Origin: UBA1794 sp031552405
GTDB taxonomy: Bacteria; Bacteroidota; Bacteroidia; Bacteroidales; Bacteroidaceae
Assembly: GCA_031552405.1 (NCBI GenBank)
Contig: JAVBMN010000006.1
Location: 26,174 to 90,173, forward strand
Direction of reading: 5' to 3'
DNA: 64,000 nt
The notes below the pieces were generated by a model that saw only the letters and a list, made by a program, of their open reading frames with translations, had not been told where the DNA came from and made no database searches. This document shows, one piece after another, positions 51,073 through 61,175 of this stretch; the stretch's first letter is position 1, and each line of letters starts with the position of its first letter. The translations under genes and the position numbers were made by a program.

Positions 51073-53835
51073 ATGAATCTAAAATCATACATACTTGCAA
51101 TCGTATTTATAATTGCCTCGGTATGTTCTTTTGCCAGTGACTACAAGCTGACCAATATAGGTGCCAAAGGAGAGCTCAAAGACAATTATGTACATTGTCT
51201 TTATAAGGATTCCGACGGATTCATCTGGGTAGGCACAGGCACTACCATTGAACGCTGGGACGGAATACAGAGCATGGCATATCCTTTTCCCGAATACAAT
51301 CTCGAATACACTCCTTATCTGGTAAACTCTATCCTGGAACGGGAGCCGCATGAGTATTGGGTGGGGTGCAGAAAAGGCTTGTGGAAGGCAAATATCCAGA
51401 CGCAGCAAATGGAACAACAATTCCCCGATCAGATAAGCTTCCCGGTATACTCCCTGGCCAAAGATGAAGACAACCACCTTTATATCGGCACCGAGAACGG
51501 GCTTTACATCTACGACGGAACAGGACTCACCCACATCCGGATAGACCCCGAGAACCGGCAAACCAAAAGCAATAACGTAGTAAAGGTAGAGGTGACAGGC
51601 AAGGACAGAGTATGGATGATGACCGCCGACGGGCTTGCCTCGTGCAACCCCCAGACCAAAGCCATTAAGTTTTACCCGAACACGCTGCCCGGCTGTGGCA
51701 GTCTTCTCTCCATGACACGGGTGGACCGCAAGTTCTATATCGGTACAGAGAAGAACGGCATCCTCACTTTTGACACATCTAACAATGGGTATTCCTCGTA
51801 TTGGAACAGGATACAGGCACCGGTGTCTGCACTGTCCTATGAAAACAACACGCTGGCAATAGCCACATTGGGCCAGGGCATTCATCTGTTTTCGCTGACT
51901 GACAATAAGCCGATATACGCCAATACATACACTCCGGATGCAAACAAGGAGCTGGCATCCAACGACTTTTCTTCCATATTATTATCCAATGGCACCGTGT
52001 GGTGCGGGATGGATTACTATACCGGAATGATAAAACTGAGGAAGGCCAGTACATTCTTCAACCTATATTCCAGCAAACACTTTAACTCTGCGGGTATCCC
52101 TGTGCGAAATATGCTTCTTACTGATAATCAGCTTTTTATAAGTAACCGCGACGGCTTTGTATGCATTAAGAACCAGACGGAGGAGGTGCATTACATCAAC
52201 ACAAGGACAGTAGGGAAGGAGAAGTTGCGCTCCGACCTTATATTCTCATTTTATGAATACGACGGGCATTTGCTGATCGGGACCTATAAAGGAGGAATCA
52301 GCGCGATGAATCCGGATACGTACGCCTTTACGGAAACACCCCTTACGCAAACCCTGGCGAAGAATGACATCTTCATGTTTCTGGAAGACAAGAAGCACAA
52401 CCTGTGGATTGCCGCATCGGACGGACTGTATTGTTATGATAAGCTCACCAAAACCATAAAGGAATACAACGCTTTTAACAGCGGAATGCCGGGGAATATG
52501 GTATATAGTATCTGCATTGATTCCTCCGGCCGTTTTTGGCTGGCTACCAACAGAGGGGTTACTCTGTTCAATCCTGACACAGGAAAGTGCAGCCAGAAGA
52601 TGCTTCCTGAGAAAAGCGCGATACTGAATGAACCTGTGCGCAGTATCTATGAAGGAAAAGACGGCACTCTATTCTTCTGCGTGCTGAAAAGGCCACTTTA
52701 TGTGATAGACAAACACCTGAAGAACCCCCGCACCCCCATACCGGTGGAATGTGGCAATGTATGCCAAGACCAGAACGGTTCCTATTGGCTGGTAAATCAC
52801 TTGGGCATCCTCAAGATGAATGAGGAGCTGACCAGCTATAACCTCTTTACATCCGCTGACGGCCTTCCCGACGGGCCCATGTCAAGTGGAGCCGTAATCC
52901 TGAAAGACAAGAACAACCACCTCTGGATGGCCAATATGAAAGGGCTCATTATAGTGAATCCCAATAGCGATATATACCCATCGCCATTAAAGGTGATTGA
53001 AATTAAGGTAAATGGCGAACAACTTATCAACAGTTACCAGCTGCAACCCGGGAAATCATTCTCTTTCACCCGCGAAGAAAACAACCTGACATTCCGCTTC
53101 GTATCACTGGGCTATGAGAACCCGGATGTGATGAAGTATGAATACATGCTGGAAGGTCTGGACTCTACCTGGATCAGTCTGGACCATGAGAATAAGGTGG
53201 CATACTATAACCTGGCACCGGGAAGCTACACCTTCAAGGTTCGCAAATTGCTGAATGAGGACTCAATGGCCTCTGTCTCGTTTGAGGTAGAGGGGGGAAT
53301 CTCACTGTCTATGATCCTTCTTGTCCTCACCATTCTGGCAGTAGGAGGGAGTATAGCACTCTTTATCCGCAAGCAAAGAAGACCATTGCCCACTACCTCT
53401 GTGGCAGAAGAGAAAGCCTTCGATCTGAAAGAAGAGAAGAAAGAAGAACTGGCTGCTACCGCCGAGAGCTATGTAAAGCTCAGCAATGCCGAGGTGGAAA
53501 AGATGACGCTCAGCTTGAAGGCTTATATGGAAGAAGGGAAACCGTATCTGAATGTAGACTTGAAGCAGTCGGAAGTAGCCGTAGCTCTTGGCTATTCCAC
53601 CTATTTATTATCCGCCCTGTTTACACATTACCTGAAAGTGGGGTACTATGACTATGTGAATACGTACCGTATTGAGGAGTTCAAGAGCCGCGTAAAAGCC
53701 GGAGACTACAAAAAGTACACTCTGCTTACACTGGCCGAACAATGCGGGTTTAAATCGAAGACCTCCTTCTTCCGTTCTTTCAAAAAGAGGACCGGTCTTA
53801 CTCCTAATGAGTATATTCAACAACATACGAAATAG
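51073..53835 (+). CDS. Reg_prop / Y_Y_Y membrane sensor fused directly to an AraC-type DNA-binding domain
   Basis: This protein has about 920 residues. The frame is open to a GTG at 51067, but the ATG at 51073 gives the clean signal peptide (KSYILAIVFIIASVCSFA). The periplasmic part is built of Reg_prop blades (DSDGFIWVGTGTTIERWDG, KNNHLWMANMKGLIIVNP) and ends in a Y_Y_Y domain (KYEYMLEGLDSTWISL). One membrane helix (about 740-765) is followed by a cytoplasmic AraC-type pair of HTHs (about 830-920, LTLAEQCGFKSKTSFFRSFK). There is no histidine kinase or receiver domain, unlike the usual hybrid two-component systems of Bacteroides. It probably senses a glycan breakdown product and controls the secreted CAZyme genes downstream. 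Confidence 0.88.
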   Translation: MNLKSYILAIVFIIASVCSFASDYKLTNIGAKGELKDNYVHCLYKDSDGFIWVGTGTTIERWDGIQSMAYPFPEYNLEYTPYLVNSILEREPHEYWVGCRKGLWKANIQTQQMEQQFPDQISFPVYSLAKDEDNHLYIGTENGLYIYDGTGLTHIRIDPENRQTKSNNVVKVEVTGKDRVWMMTADGLASCNPQTKAIKFYPNTLPGCGSLLSMTRVDRKFYIGTEKNGILTFDTSNNGYSSYWNRIQAPVSALSYENNTLAIATLGQGIHLFSLTDNKPIYANTYTPDANKELASNDFSSILLSNGTVWCGMDYYTGMIKLRKASTFFNLYSSKHFNSAGIPVRNMLLTDNQLFISNRDGFVCIKNQTEEVHYINTRTVGKEKLRSDLIFSFYEYDGHLLIGTYKGGISAMNPDTYAFTETPLTQTLAKNDIFMFLEDKKHNLWIAASDGLYCYDKLTKTIKEYNAFNSGMPGNMVYSICIDSSGRFWLATNRGVTLFNPDTGKCSQKMLPEKSAILNEPVRSIYEGKDGTLFFCVLKRPLYVIDKHLKNPRTPIPVECGNVCQDQNGSYWLVNHLGILKMNEELTSYNLFTSADGLPDGPMSSGAVILKDKNNHLWMANMKGLIIVNPNSDIYPSPLKVIEIKVNGEQLINSYQLQPGKSFSFTREENNLTFRFVSLGYENPDVMKYEYMLEGLDSTWISLDHENKVAYYNLAPGSYTFKVRKLLNEDSMASVSFEVEGGISLSMILLVLTILAVGGSIALFIRKQRRPLPTTSVAEEKAFDLKEEKKEELAATAESYVKLSNAEVEKMTLSLKAYMEEGKPYLNVDLKQSEVAVALGYSTYLLSALFTHYLKVGYYDYVNTYRIEEFKSRVKAGDYKKYTLLTLAEQCGFKSKTSFFRSFKKRTGLTPNEYIQQHTK

Positions 53836-53876
53836 CATTTCGCCCCGTTAATACCCTTTCGATTATCCTGTTTTAA

Positions 53877-53918
53877 CAACTTGCCAAGTATCACTGATTT
53901 GTGGTACTTGGCAAGTTG
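53877..53918. terminator. Long perfect hairpin after the regulator gene
   Basis: CAACTTGCCAAGTA (53877-53890) pairs perfectly with 53905-53918; CAC/GTG at the inner edge extends the stem. It is placed 41 nt after the stop codon. The T tract after it is weak, so it may terminate inefficiently or stabilise the transcript. Confidence 0.65.
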
Positions 53919-54011
53919 CTGTATTTCAACACCTTGCACAATCGATGTTCATCTCATATAGCTGGCACTTATTTTCATCATTTATAGTAAATCAATGATA
54001 CGGTTATCACC

Positions 54012-54019
54012 TACCTTTG
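54012..54019 (+). promoter_or_regulatory. -7 promoter box for the 54117 gene
   Basis: TACCTTTG, matching TAnnTTTG, 97 nt upstream of the ATG, leaving a leader of about 90 nt. Confidence 0.55.
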
Positions 54020-54116
54020 CCCTAAAGAGATCGTTTTTTTGGATCGATCATCGTATAAATGTATGAGGCAAAAACAATCTTCATTTAATTATAAACCTTA
54101 TTAAATTGTTACATGT

Positions 54117-57062
54117 ATGAGAACTTTTAATCAGTTAGCAATGGCACTTGCCTTGGGAAGCACAATGTTCTTCTCAGCCTCTGCCATGGCACAAGGCTCG
54201 GGCGCTCCGGGTCTTGACGTTACAAACAGGATTACAAATCCAAGCTTCGACGCCAACACCTCGGCGGGATGGACTGTGGTGGAAGGGCCTACTCCGGGAG
54301 TGAATTTTACCACTATGGAGGTATTCGATGCGGCTTTCAACATCAATCAGACCATCACGGGACTTCCGGGCGGTATGTACGAGCTAAGAGTGAATGCGCT
54401 TTTCAGAGAAAAGGCAAATGACGCCGGAGCCACGCACCAAGACGGTACGGAAGTGATCAACGCAGTAGTGTACGCAACCACTCCCGAGGGAACCACCGAA
54501 GAGCCATTCGCCTCTCTTTACAGCCAGGAGAACTTCGTGGTAACAGGAGGAGGCGTATTACGTAGTGGCTATGTAGACAACATGGAAGGTGCCTATCAGG
54601 CATTTGCAGCAGGTCATTACAGTGTGGCAATAAGCAACATCAATGTAACCAACGGCACACTCACCATTGGTGTGAAGACCCTGGGAGAAAAACAAAGCAA
54701 ATGCTGGTCTATCTGGGACAACTTCCAGTTGTTCTATATAGGTGGTGAAGGCACGCTTATACTCCGTCAGATGATCGATAACATTGACCTGAAGCTGAGT
54801 GATTACAGTTTTAGTAATTCTGTTCCAAGCGGAATCATCAAAGAGATAGAGAACGTACAGGCCTTTAAAGAAGAATATTACCTGAGTCAGGAAGAAGAGG
54901 AACTGCAGGCCCTGCTTGACTCTATGCAGATAGTAGAAATAAAGGCCAACAACTCAGTAGAAACCATGACCGCATTTTATGCTAAAATTGACGAAGCCGA
55001 CGCATATGCCAAAGAACATTATCCGGGTGAGGCAGCTCTGAATGCCGCCCTTGACAAGGCATTTTCTCTGGCCGAGCCCGATGCGGTGAACGACAAAGGT
55101 AACCCTGTATATGTAGCAGATCTGCTTGTGGGCATCGCAGAACTCAATGCAGCTATTGTAACCTATCGTTTCTCACAATCGGTTCCTGCACAAGGTATTG
55201 ACTGCACCTGGGCTATGAAATCCCCTAACTTTACCAAAGAAGGTGGAGATCCCAGTCTGGCAGCTGACGCCAGTTCCGTGGGTTGGGCTACAAACAATGT
55301 GGCGACTGCCGGCGACTTCCGCCTGAACACTATTAATGGTAAGAACTGCTGGAACAATCACAGCAATACCTTTACCAGCATGGATGTATACCAGGAACTG
55401 GAAAGCATGCCTGCCGGAATGTACTCGTTCTCTTGCTACCAGACTAACGACGGTCCTGCCATCAGCGGACAGCATGCCTACATCACTGCTGTGGGCGGAA
55501 CCTCAGTATCTCCTACAGCCACTTATTCATTTGCATTGGATACAGATCCCGACAAGGGAAAATTTGCCAACTCCAAGTGGGAAGGCCCTCTCGCTACAGG
55601 TAAGGTACTTGTAGGAACTGACGGCAAGCTTCGCGTAGGTTTTGCTTCTGTAAGCAAGAATAATGCTACTTCCAGCGGATGGTTCTGTATCACAGATTGT
55701 AACCTGACGTATTATGGTATGGGTGAAGGCGGCTCTTTTGCCGAAGCATTGGAAACAATGATTGGCGAAGCCCAAGAACTGGAATACTCTGAAATATTGG
55801 CCGTTGAAGCAGCAGCCCTGAATAGCGGCATCAAAGTAGCCGAAACAGTAGATGGTACTAACGACGAGGCCGCACAGGCAGCACTGGCCGCACTGAGCAA
55901 GGTAATTGCTACTGCACAGGCAGCTATCAACCAACTCGCCGCATTCAAAGAAGGCTCCTTTGCCAAGATGCTTGCTGTCACAGCCAATGAAGAAATGCTC
56001 TATTCAGCCGAAATCGTAGAGTTTGCTACCGGTGTACTGGATAACGTAGCTACAATACTTGACGCAGATACTACCTCCAACCATGCATTACCCACCTTGG
56101 AAAGCCAGCTTGCCAAGTGCTTCGCAATTCTTCCTGTAGTGCAGAGAGCAGAAGGCATAATTGCCAATAACACTTACAGTCAGGAAGCCCGTACCAATCT
56201 GAAAGAGATGATGGCTGCCCAGTTAAGCAACGTGGAAACTGATTTGTCTTTGATTGCCCAGGCAGAAAAAGCAATTGGCTATGGCATCAATACAATGATA
56301 CTCCCCGGAGAAGTGGATCCTGAAACAGGAACCGATGTAACCTACTGGATTCAGAATCCTGATTTTGGAGTAGAAGAAACTGGATGGGACAACGGATGGA
56401 GTAACGACGGATTCAATTTGACTAATAAACTGCTGGAAAGAGATGACTGGTATGTGGATAACAATCCGGAGACCTGGATAAAAGCCGGATCACGACTCGC
56501 CGATAAAACATTCTCGCAAACCACGTATGTACCTAACGGAGAATACATCCTTTCTGTAGTATCTACAGCCTGCCAGCAGGGTACGGTAACTATAGACTCA
56601 GAAGTAACAAAACTTACCACTCCGGTGAAGGGTGTATGGTTCTTTGCCAACAATGACTCTATCGAGATTGCTACTCCGATGATTGGAGAGGCAGCCCCTT
56701 ATGAGAATCAGACCGTAAACAACGAGCCTCACTCGCAGGTGTTCGAACTGGGAAAAGTAACTGTCACCAATAACACACTGGTGTTCGGTATCAAGACCCG
56801 CTCAACCACTGCCAACTGGCTTGCGTTTGACAACTTCAAGTTGACTTGCTTCGCATACGACCTGACCGGTACAAATGAGGCAGAGGCCGACCTGAATGCC
56901 CCCATCGTATATCTGGAGAACGGCATTATCAAAGTATCAGGCGCCGATGAATACAGCATTAGCACGCTGGATGGCATCCTTGTTCCTGCCAATACACAGC
57001 TCGTATCAGGTATCTATTTCGTAACAATAGGATCGCAAACCATTAAAATCGCGATAGAATAA
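54117..57062 (+). CDS. Large secreted protein with three carbohydrate-binding-like domains
   Basis: This 981-residue protein has a signal peptide (RTFNQLAMALALGSTMFFSASAMA). Three beta-sandwich units begin with asparagine/proline-rich starts: NRITNPSFDANTSAGWTV (about 36), MKSPNFTKEGGDPSLAADAS (about 365) and YWIQNPDFGVEETGWDNGWS (about 742). Each contains an aromatic-Gly segment such as LPGGMYELRVNA, MPAGMYSFSCYQ or VPNGEYILSVVS. Helical spacers lie between them (about 215-340 and 540-730). It ends LVSGIYFVTIGSQTIKIAIE, a T9SS-like or anchoring tail. No catalytic motif is recognised, so it is probably a surface glycan-binding protein. It follows the regulator gene and precedes two CAZyme genes. 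Confidence 0.7.
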   Translation: MRTFNQLAMALALGSTMFFSASAMAQGSGAPGLDVTNRITNPSFDANTSAGWTVVEGPTPGVNFTTMEVFDAAFNINQTITGLPGGMYELRVNALFREKANDAGATHQDGTEVINAVVYATTPEGTTEEPFASLYSQENFVVTGGGVLRSGYVDNMEGAYQAFAAGHYSVAISNINVTNGTLTIGVKTLGEKQSKCWSIWDNFQLFYIGGEGTLILRQMIDNIDLKLSDYSFSNSVPSGIIKEIENVQAFKEEYYLSQEEEELQALLDSMQIVEIKANNSVETMTAFYAKIDEADAYAKEHYPGEAALNAALDKAFSLAEPDAVNDKGNPVYVADLLVGIAELNAAIVTYRFSQSVPAQGIDCTWAMKSPNFTKEGGDPSLAADASSVGWATNNVATAGDFRLNTINGKNCWNNHSNTFTSMDVYQELESMPAGMYSFSCYQTNDGPAISGQHAYITAVGGTSVSPTATYSFALDTDPDKGKFANSKWEGPLATGKVLVGTDGKLRVGFASVSKNNATSSGWFCITDCNLTYYGMGEGGSFAEALETMIGEAQELEYSEILAVEAAALNSGIKVAETVDGTNDEAAQAALAALSKVIATAQAAINQLAAFKEGSFAKMLAVTANEEMLYSAEIVEFATGVLDNVATILDADTTSNHALPTLESQLAKCFAILPVVQRAEGIIANNTYSQEARTNLKEMMAAQLSNVETDLSLIAQAEKAIGYGINTMILPGEVDPETGTDVTYWIQNPDFGVEETGWDNGWSNDGFNLTNKLLERDDWYVDNNPETWIKAGSRLADKTFSQTTYVPNGEYILSVVSTACQQGTVTIDSEVTKLTTPVKGVWFFANNDSIEIATPMIGEAAPYENQTVNNEPHSQVFELGKVTVTNNTLVFGIKTRSTTANWLAFDNFKLTCFAYDLTGTNEAEADLNAPIVYLENGIIKVSGADEYSISTLDGILVPANTQLVSGIYFVTIGSQTIKIAIE

Positions 57063-57143
57063 ATAGAATAGTTAGATTAATGATAAGTGAATTTAAAACA
57101 CTTAGTTGGTAATCTCTTTGTTTGACCGACAAGAGATAAAGGG

Positions 57144-57177
57144 AAGGTTGGTCTGCGACAGACCGACCTTCTTTTTC
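57144..57177 (+). terminator. Rho-independent terminator after the 54117 gene
   Basis: A 12-bp stem (57144-57155 with 57159-57170, one G-T pair) with a 3-nt loop is followed by TCTTTTT. It separates this gene from the lyase-like gene downstream. Confidence 0.88.
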
Positions 57178-57269
57178 AAAACTCCCGACATAAAGTACAA
57201 ATACGGATCATTGCTAACTTTAAATCAAAATATCCAATGAATAAAAAACTTACTTTAAGAGACTAAGAA

Positions 57270-60200
57270 ATGAAACAAAAACGATTGAATATAAAAGCTC
57301 TTCTCATCCTTTTGTCCTGTGCTGCTTTATCGCTTTGGACATGGGCAGACGTGACAAACCAGGTTCCGGGCCAGGTGGCGCTCACCGAGACGCTTACCAC
57401 CACAGCCGATGAGCCTAACCTGAAGTTGCGCTATACCTTTGAAAACGTAGCGGGCAAAACGGTACCTGATATATCAGGCTCCGGCTACAATGGTACGCTG
57501 GTTAACAATGCCTCCATCCTCACCATGGGTAAGTACAAGGTACTCAGCCTGGGAAACAACACGGGCTATCTGGACATGGGAGCAGGTGTGGGAAACGATC
57601 TCTATGCTACCGGCAGCTATACCATTTCTGCATATTACCGGGTAGATATGAACGCCACGCTGAGCGGAAACGGTTTCTTCCTGTGGACCATGGCGCAACA
57701 GATGTCGAGCGATGCCACCAATGGTTCGTATATATCCTACCGCATGAACGACCAGCGCTTTGCATTCTCCACCGGAGGATACAAGGGCGAAGTACCCATC
57801 CAGATAGGCGGCTCATCCACCAAAGGTGCCTGGCAACACATCGTATACCGCCAAAGGGGTACCACGGGCGAGCTGTATATTGATGGCAAGCTGGCAGGCA
57901 GCAAAACACCTATGCCCCTCACGGGTACTGCGTTCAGCAGCGCCCCGGCGTACAACTGGATAGGGCGTGCACCCTTCAGCGGCGACAATTACCTGAAGAA
58001 CACGCTGGTATATGATTTCCGCGTGTACAATGCAGCCGTAACAGATGCCCAGATTACCGAATGGGCCACACTGACCAAGGATCTGGAGCGCGAATTCATA
58101 TTCAGCACGGTAGGCGATTTCACCAAATTGACAGCGGGTATTACCCAGTGCAAGGCCTACATCACCTCGATGGGCGCAGGGAACTTTCCTCCCTTGGCCC
58201 TTGCCGAGTTTGAAGATGCCATACAGGTGGCGCAGGAACTGGTAGATGAACAGAAGGTTTCACAGTTGGCCATCGACGACTGCCTCCTCAAGCTGAATGC
58301 AGCCAAAACCAAGTTTGGCCAAACCAAAGGAGCCGAAGCAACCAGCTACAACCCTATGCCTGCCTACAACCCCGAGAAAGGTTTCGTACACCCCGGTGCA
58401 CTCCATACACTGGAAGACTTTGACCGCATAAAGGCGCTTCTGGCAGCCAATGACCCTACTATTGTAGCAGCCTACAATGGCTTACGGAGCAACGTATATT
58501 CGCAGTCGACCGTAGTCAGCGTACCTATCTCAAAAGTGATACGCGGAGGCGACGGCGAAAACTATATGGAAGCAGCCCGTGGCGGCTCCATGGCATACCT
58601 CAACGCCCTTCGTTGGCGCATCAGTGGCGAGAAGGCACATGCCGAAAAAGCCATTCAGATATTGAACGACTGGGCTGCCGTGTGCAACGCCATCGGTGGC
58701 GACAGCAACTATGCACTGGGAGCAGGCCTCTACGGCTACGCCTTTGCCAACGCTGCCGAGCTGATGCGCGGTTACGAAGGCTGGACTCCTGACAACCTGA
58801 AAAAGGTACAAGACTGGATGCTCAACGTGTGGTATCCCTACTGCATCGGATTCCTTCGCGGCCGGAACGGAACCTGGGAAGGCGGTGACAGACCGGGACA
58901 TTACTGGTCGAACTGGGGACTGTGCAATGCACTGGCCGTAATGAGCATCGGCGTGTTCTGCGATGATGTGTTCATCTACAACCAGGGCGCTTCCTTCTAC
59001 AAGCACGATCAGGTAGGCGTTTTCAAAGAAAACCGTACCCCGCCCATCAAGAACGACGGCCTCAACGAATTTATCGGTAACCTGGTGCCTTACGTATTTG
59101 CCGACGAGCGTGGCCCTCTGGGCTACCTGGGCCAGATGCAGGAATCGGGCCGTGACCAGAGCCACACCGCCATGGCTCTTGGTTTAGCTGTGGATATGTG
59201 CCAGGTAGGATGGAGCCAAGGCGACGATATGTACGGTATGATGAACAACCGCCTGCTGGCCGGAATAGAATACATAGCAGCCTATAACACAGGGGTTGAT
59301 GACCTGCCCTGGGCCGAATACCACTATCTGGGATCAGGCGTAGCCGCCCACAATGCATGGGTACAGACGGGCAACAGCGATCCCGGACGCGGCGTATGTC
59401 GTAATTACTGGGATCGTATTATCAGTCATTACGAAGGAGTAAAAGGCATTAAGCTAACCTACGCACACATTCTGAAGAAGAATAGCCCCATTGATGGTGG
59501 CCCAAATCATGGAGATAACAGCGGCGCATTTGACCACCTAGGCTTCTCTACACTGACCTGCAAACGCCCGGCCATTACCGCCGACCAAGCACCTACGCCC
59601 CTCATAGCCACCCTTCAATACAAAGGAGTTACGCATAAAGCAAGCGAGCTGGGCGGATTGGTCAATACCTACCGCAACAATACAGCTACCTCCGCCGTGC
59701 CCGCAGGGAGCCTCATCACCCTTATCCCCACCTTGCCAAGTGGTACCACCGACACCGGCAACTGGCTGTGGGACGACGGGGCCACGACCAAGGATCGCGA
59801 AATCACCGCCTCCGCCAGCGCCCTGTACCGTGTAGTATATACCAACGAGAAGGGAGTAAAAACCACCCAGCTTTACAGCATAGCCGTACAAGGCGACTGC
59901 CTTCAGGAAAAGATCAAGCCCCTCATGGAATCAGAAGGGACAACCGTGAACGACACCATACTGGAAGTGCAGCGCGGAGCCTCCTGCACCCTCTCAGCCT
60001 CAAGCCTCACCGGCGAAGCAGGATGGAGCAGTTACAGCTGGAACAATGGCGCCAAGACTTGGAAGATCACCGTGGATAATATCCTTTCCGACCGTACCTA
60101 CTCCGTAGTCTACACCAACCAGGGCGGACGTCAGGTGAAGCTCAACTTCCACATCCAGGTAAACTTCATGCTCCCCACGCTGTCGGTAAACAACGGCGCA

Positions 60201-61088
60201 GTGCAGGAAGGGAATAAAGTGGTGGTACCCACCGGCCAGTCTGTGGAACTGATACCCACCGTTCCTCTCGGAAAAGAAGACGGTGTATGGCAATGGAGTA
60301 CCGGCGCCTCTACCCAGAACCTGAAGATAGAGAACGTGCAAACCTCCGCCACCTACTCCGTAACTTACACCTACAAGGGCGAGGAGTACATATTGGACTT
60401 CCATGTATATATACCGGCTTCCAACAAGTCCTTTGACAATGGTAACTATTACATCAAAGAAGTGGCCAGTGGCAGATATCTCACCAATACCAGCGCTTCA
60501 AGCAATCTCCCGGCTTTCTTAGGGAAAGATAATGAGGATGCCGCTTCGCAGACATGGACCCTTACGAAAGACGGTTTACGCTACAAGATCACCTCTGCAG
60601 CCGACAACCGTTTCCTGGACGAGAATGGGCAGTTTACCTCCACAGCCTACAGCATTACGCAGCACACCTATACCCTGAATGGAGTGCAGAACGGTGACTT
60701 CTGTGCCATCCAGAACAGCAAAAATGCAGGGTTGAATTACTGGGCTGTCAATGCCGACGGTACGCTGAAAGGAAAGGGAACCTCTGTATTGAGCGGGTAT
60801 CTCTTTGAGATTATCCCGGTAGAGAATGTGGATGTGGAGGAGGTAACACTTGGCGAATTTGCCGTGTACCCCAATCCGGCACAGGACTATCTGGTGATAA
60901 ATATTGAGGACAACGGTCCGAGTGTCGCCCTCTTTACCCTCTATTCCGTAGATGGCAGGGCGGTGAAGACAGTCGGCTGCAAAGCGGGCGAGAACACAGT
61001 GCAGCTGAATGGCCTCGCAAGCGGTATATATTACGGTACGCTGAGCGCCGGAGGGCAGCAGAGAACAGTGACGATTGTCAAGAAATAG
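57270..61088 (+). CDS. Multi-domain alginate-lyase-like protein with LamG and T9SS domains
   Basis: This 1272-residue protein begins with a signal peptide (LLILLSCAALSLWTWA). Domains follow in order: a LamG/concanavalin-like lectin (about 45-270; GELYIDGKLAGSKTP), a helical FIVAR-like spacer (about 275-360), and an alginate_lyase-like alpha/alpha fold (about 370-720; NDWAAVCNAIGGDSNYALGA, GRDQSHTAMALGLAVDMCQV). Then come three Ig-like repeats (about 770-1050, LIPTLPSG-type), a ricin-like beta-trefoil (about 1055-1180; SGRYLTNTSASSNLPAF) and a T9SS type A sorting domain (about 1195-1272; FAVYPNPAQDYLVI, ASGIYYGTLSAGG). The active-site Arg/His/Tyr pattern of PL families is plausible (SGRDQSH) but not proven. 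Predicted to be secreted and surface-attached. Confidence 0.78.
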   Translation: MKQKRLNIKALLILLSCAALSLWTWADVTNQVPGQVALTETLTTTADEPNLKLRYTFENVAGKTVPDISGSGYNGTLVNNASILTMGKYKVLSLGNNTGYLDMGAGVGNDLYATGSYTISAYYRVDMNATLSGNGFFLWTMAQQMSSDATNGSYISYRMNDQRFAFSTGGYKGEVPIQIGGSSTKGAWQHIVYRQRGTTGELYIDGKLAGSKTPMPLTGTAFSSAPAYNWIGRAPFSGDNYLKNTLVYDFRVYNAAVTDAQITEWATLTKDLEREFIFSTVGDFTKLTAGITQCKAYITSMGAGNFPPLALAEFEDAIQVAQELVDEQKVSQLAIDDCLLKLNAAKTKFGQTKGAEATSYNPMPAYNPEKGFVHPGALHTLEDFDRIKALLAANDPTIVAAYNGLRSNVYSQSTVVSVPISKVIRGGDGENYMEAARGGSMAYLNALRWRISGEKAHAEKAIQILNDWAAVCNAIGGDSNYALGAGLYGYAFANAAELMRGYEGWTPDNLKKVQDWMLNVWYPYCIGFLRGRNGTWEGGDRPGHYWSNWGLCNALAVMSIGVFCDDVFIYNQGASFYKHDQVGVFKENRTPPIKNDGLNEFIGNLVPYVFADERGPLGYLGQMQESGRDQSHTAMALGLAVDMCQVGWSQGDDMYGMMNNRLLAGIEYIAAYNTGVDDLPWAEYHYLGSGVAAHNAWVQTGNSDPGRGVCRNYWDRIISHYEGVKGIKLTYAHILKKNSPIDGGPNHGDNSGAFDHLGFSTLTCKRPAITADQAPTPLIATLQYKGVTHKASELGGLVNTYRNNTATSAVPAGSLITLIPTLPSGTTDTGNWLWDDGATTKDREITASASALYRVVYTNEKGVKTTQLYSIAVQGDCLQEKIKPLMESEGTTVNDTILEVQRGASCTLSASSLTGEAGWSSYSWNNGAKTWKITVDNILSDRTYSVVYTNQGGRQVKLNFHIQVNFMLPTLSVNNGAVQEGNKVVVPTGQSVELIPTVPLGKEDGVWQWSTGASTQNLKIENVQTSATYSVTYTYKGEEYILDFHVYIPASNKSFDNGNYYIKEVASGRYLTNTSASSNLPAFLGKDNEDAASQTWTLTKDGLRYKITSAADNRFLDENGQFTSTAYSITQHTYTLNGVQNGDFCAIQNSKNAGLNYWAVNADGTLKGKGTSVLSGYLFEIIPVENVDVEEVTLGEFAVYPNPAQDYLVINIEDNGPSVALFTLYSVDGRAVKTVGCKAGENTVQLNGLASGIYYGTLSAGGQQRTVTIVKK

Positions 61089-61101
61089 ATACAGAAAATC
61101 T

Positions 61102-61175
61102 CAGGCCTGCAGTTCCACAATCTCAGGCCTGAGGTTTGCAAAACACAGGCCTGAGATTCCCTTAATGCAGGCCTG
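61102..61175. repeat. Phased array of CAGGCCTG palindromes (4 copies, exact 22-nt period)
   Basis: Copies start at 61102, 61124, 61146 and 61168, each exactly 22 nt apart. The array begins 14 nt after the lyase-like gene ends. The spacers differ from one another and from the array at 19729, sharing only an AT-rich trend. Confidence 0.88.
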
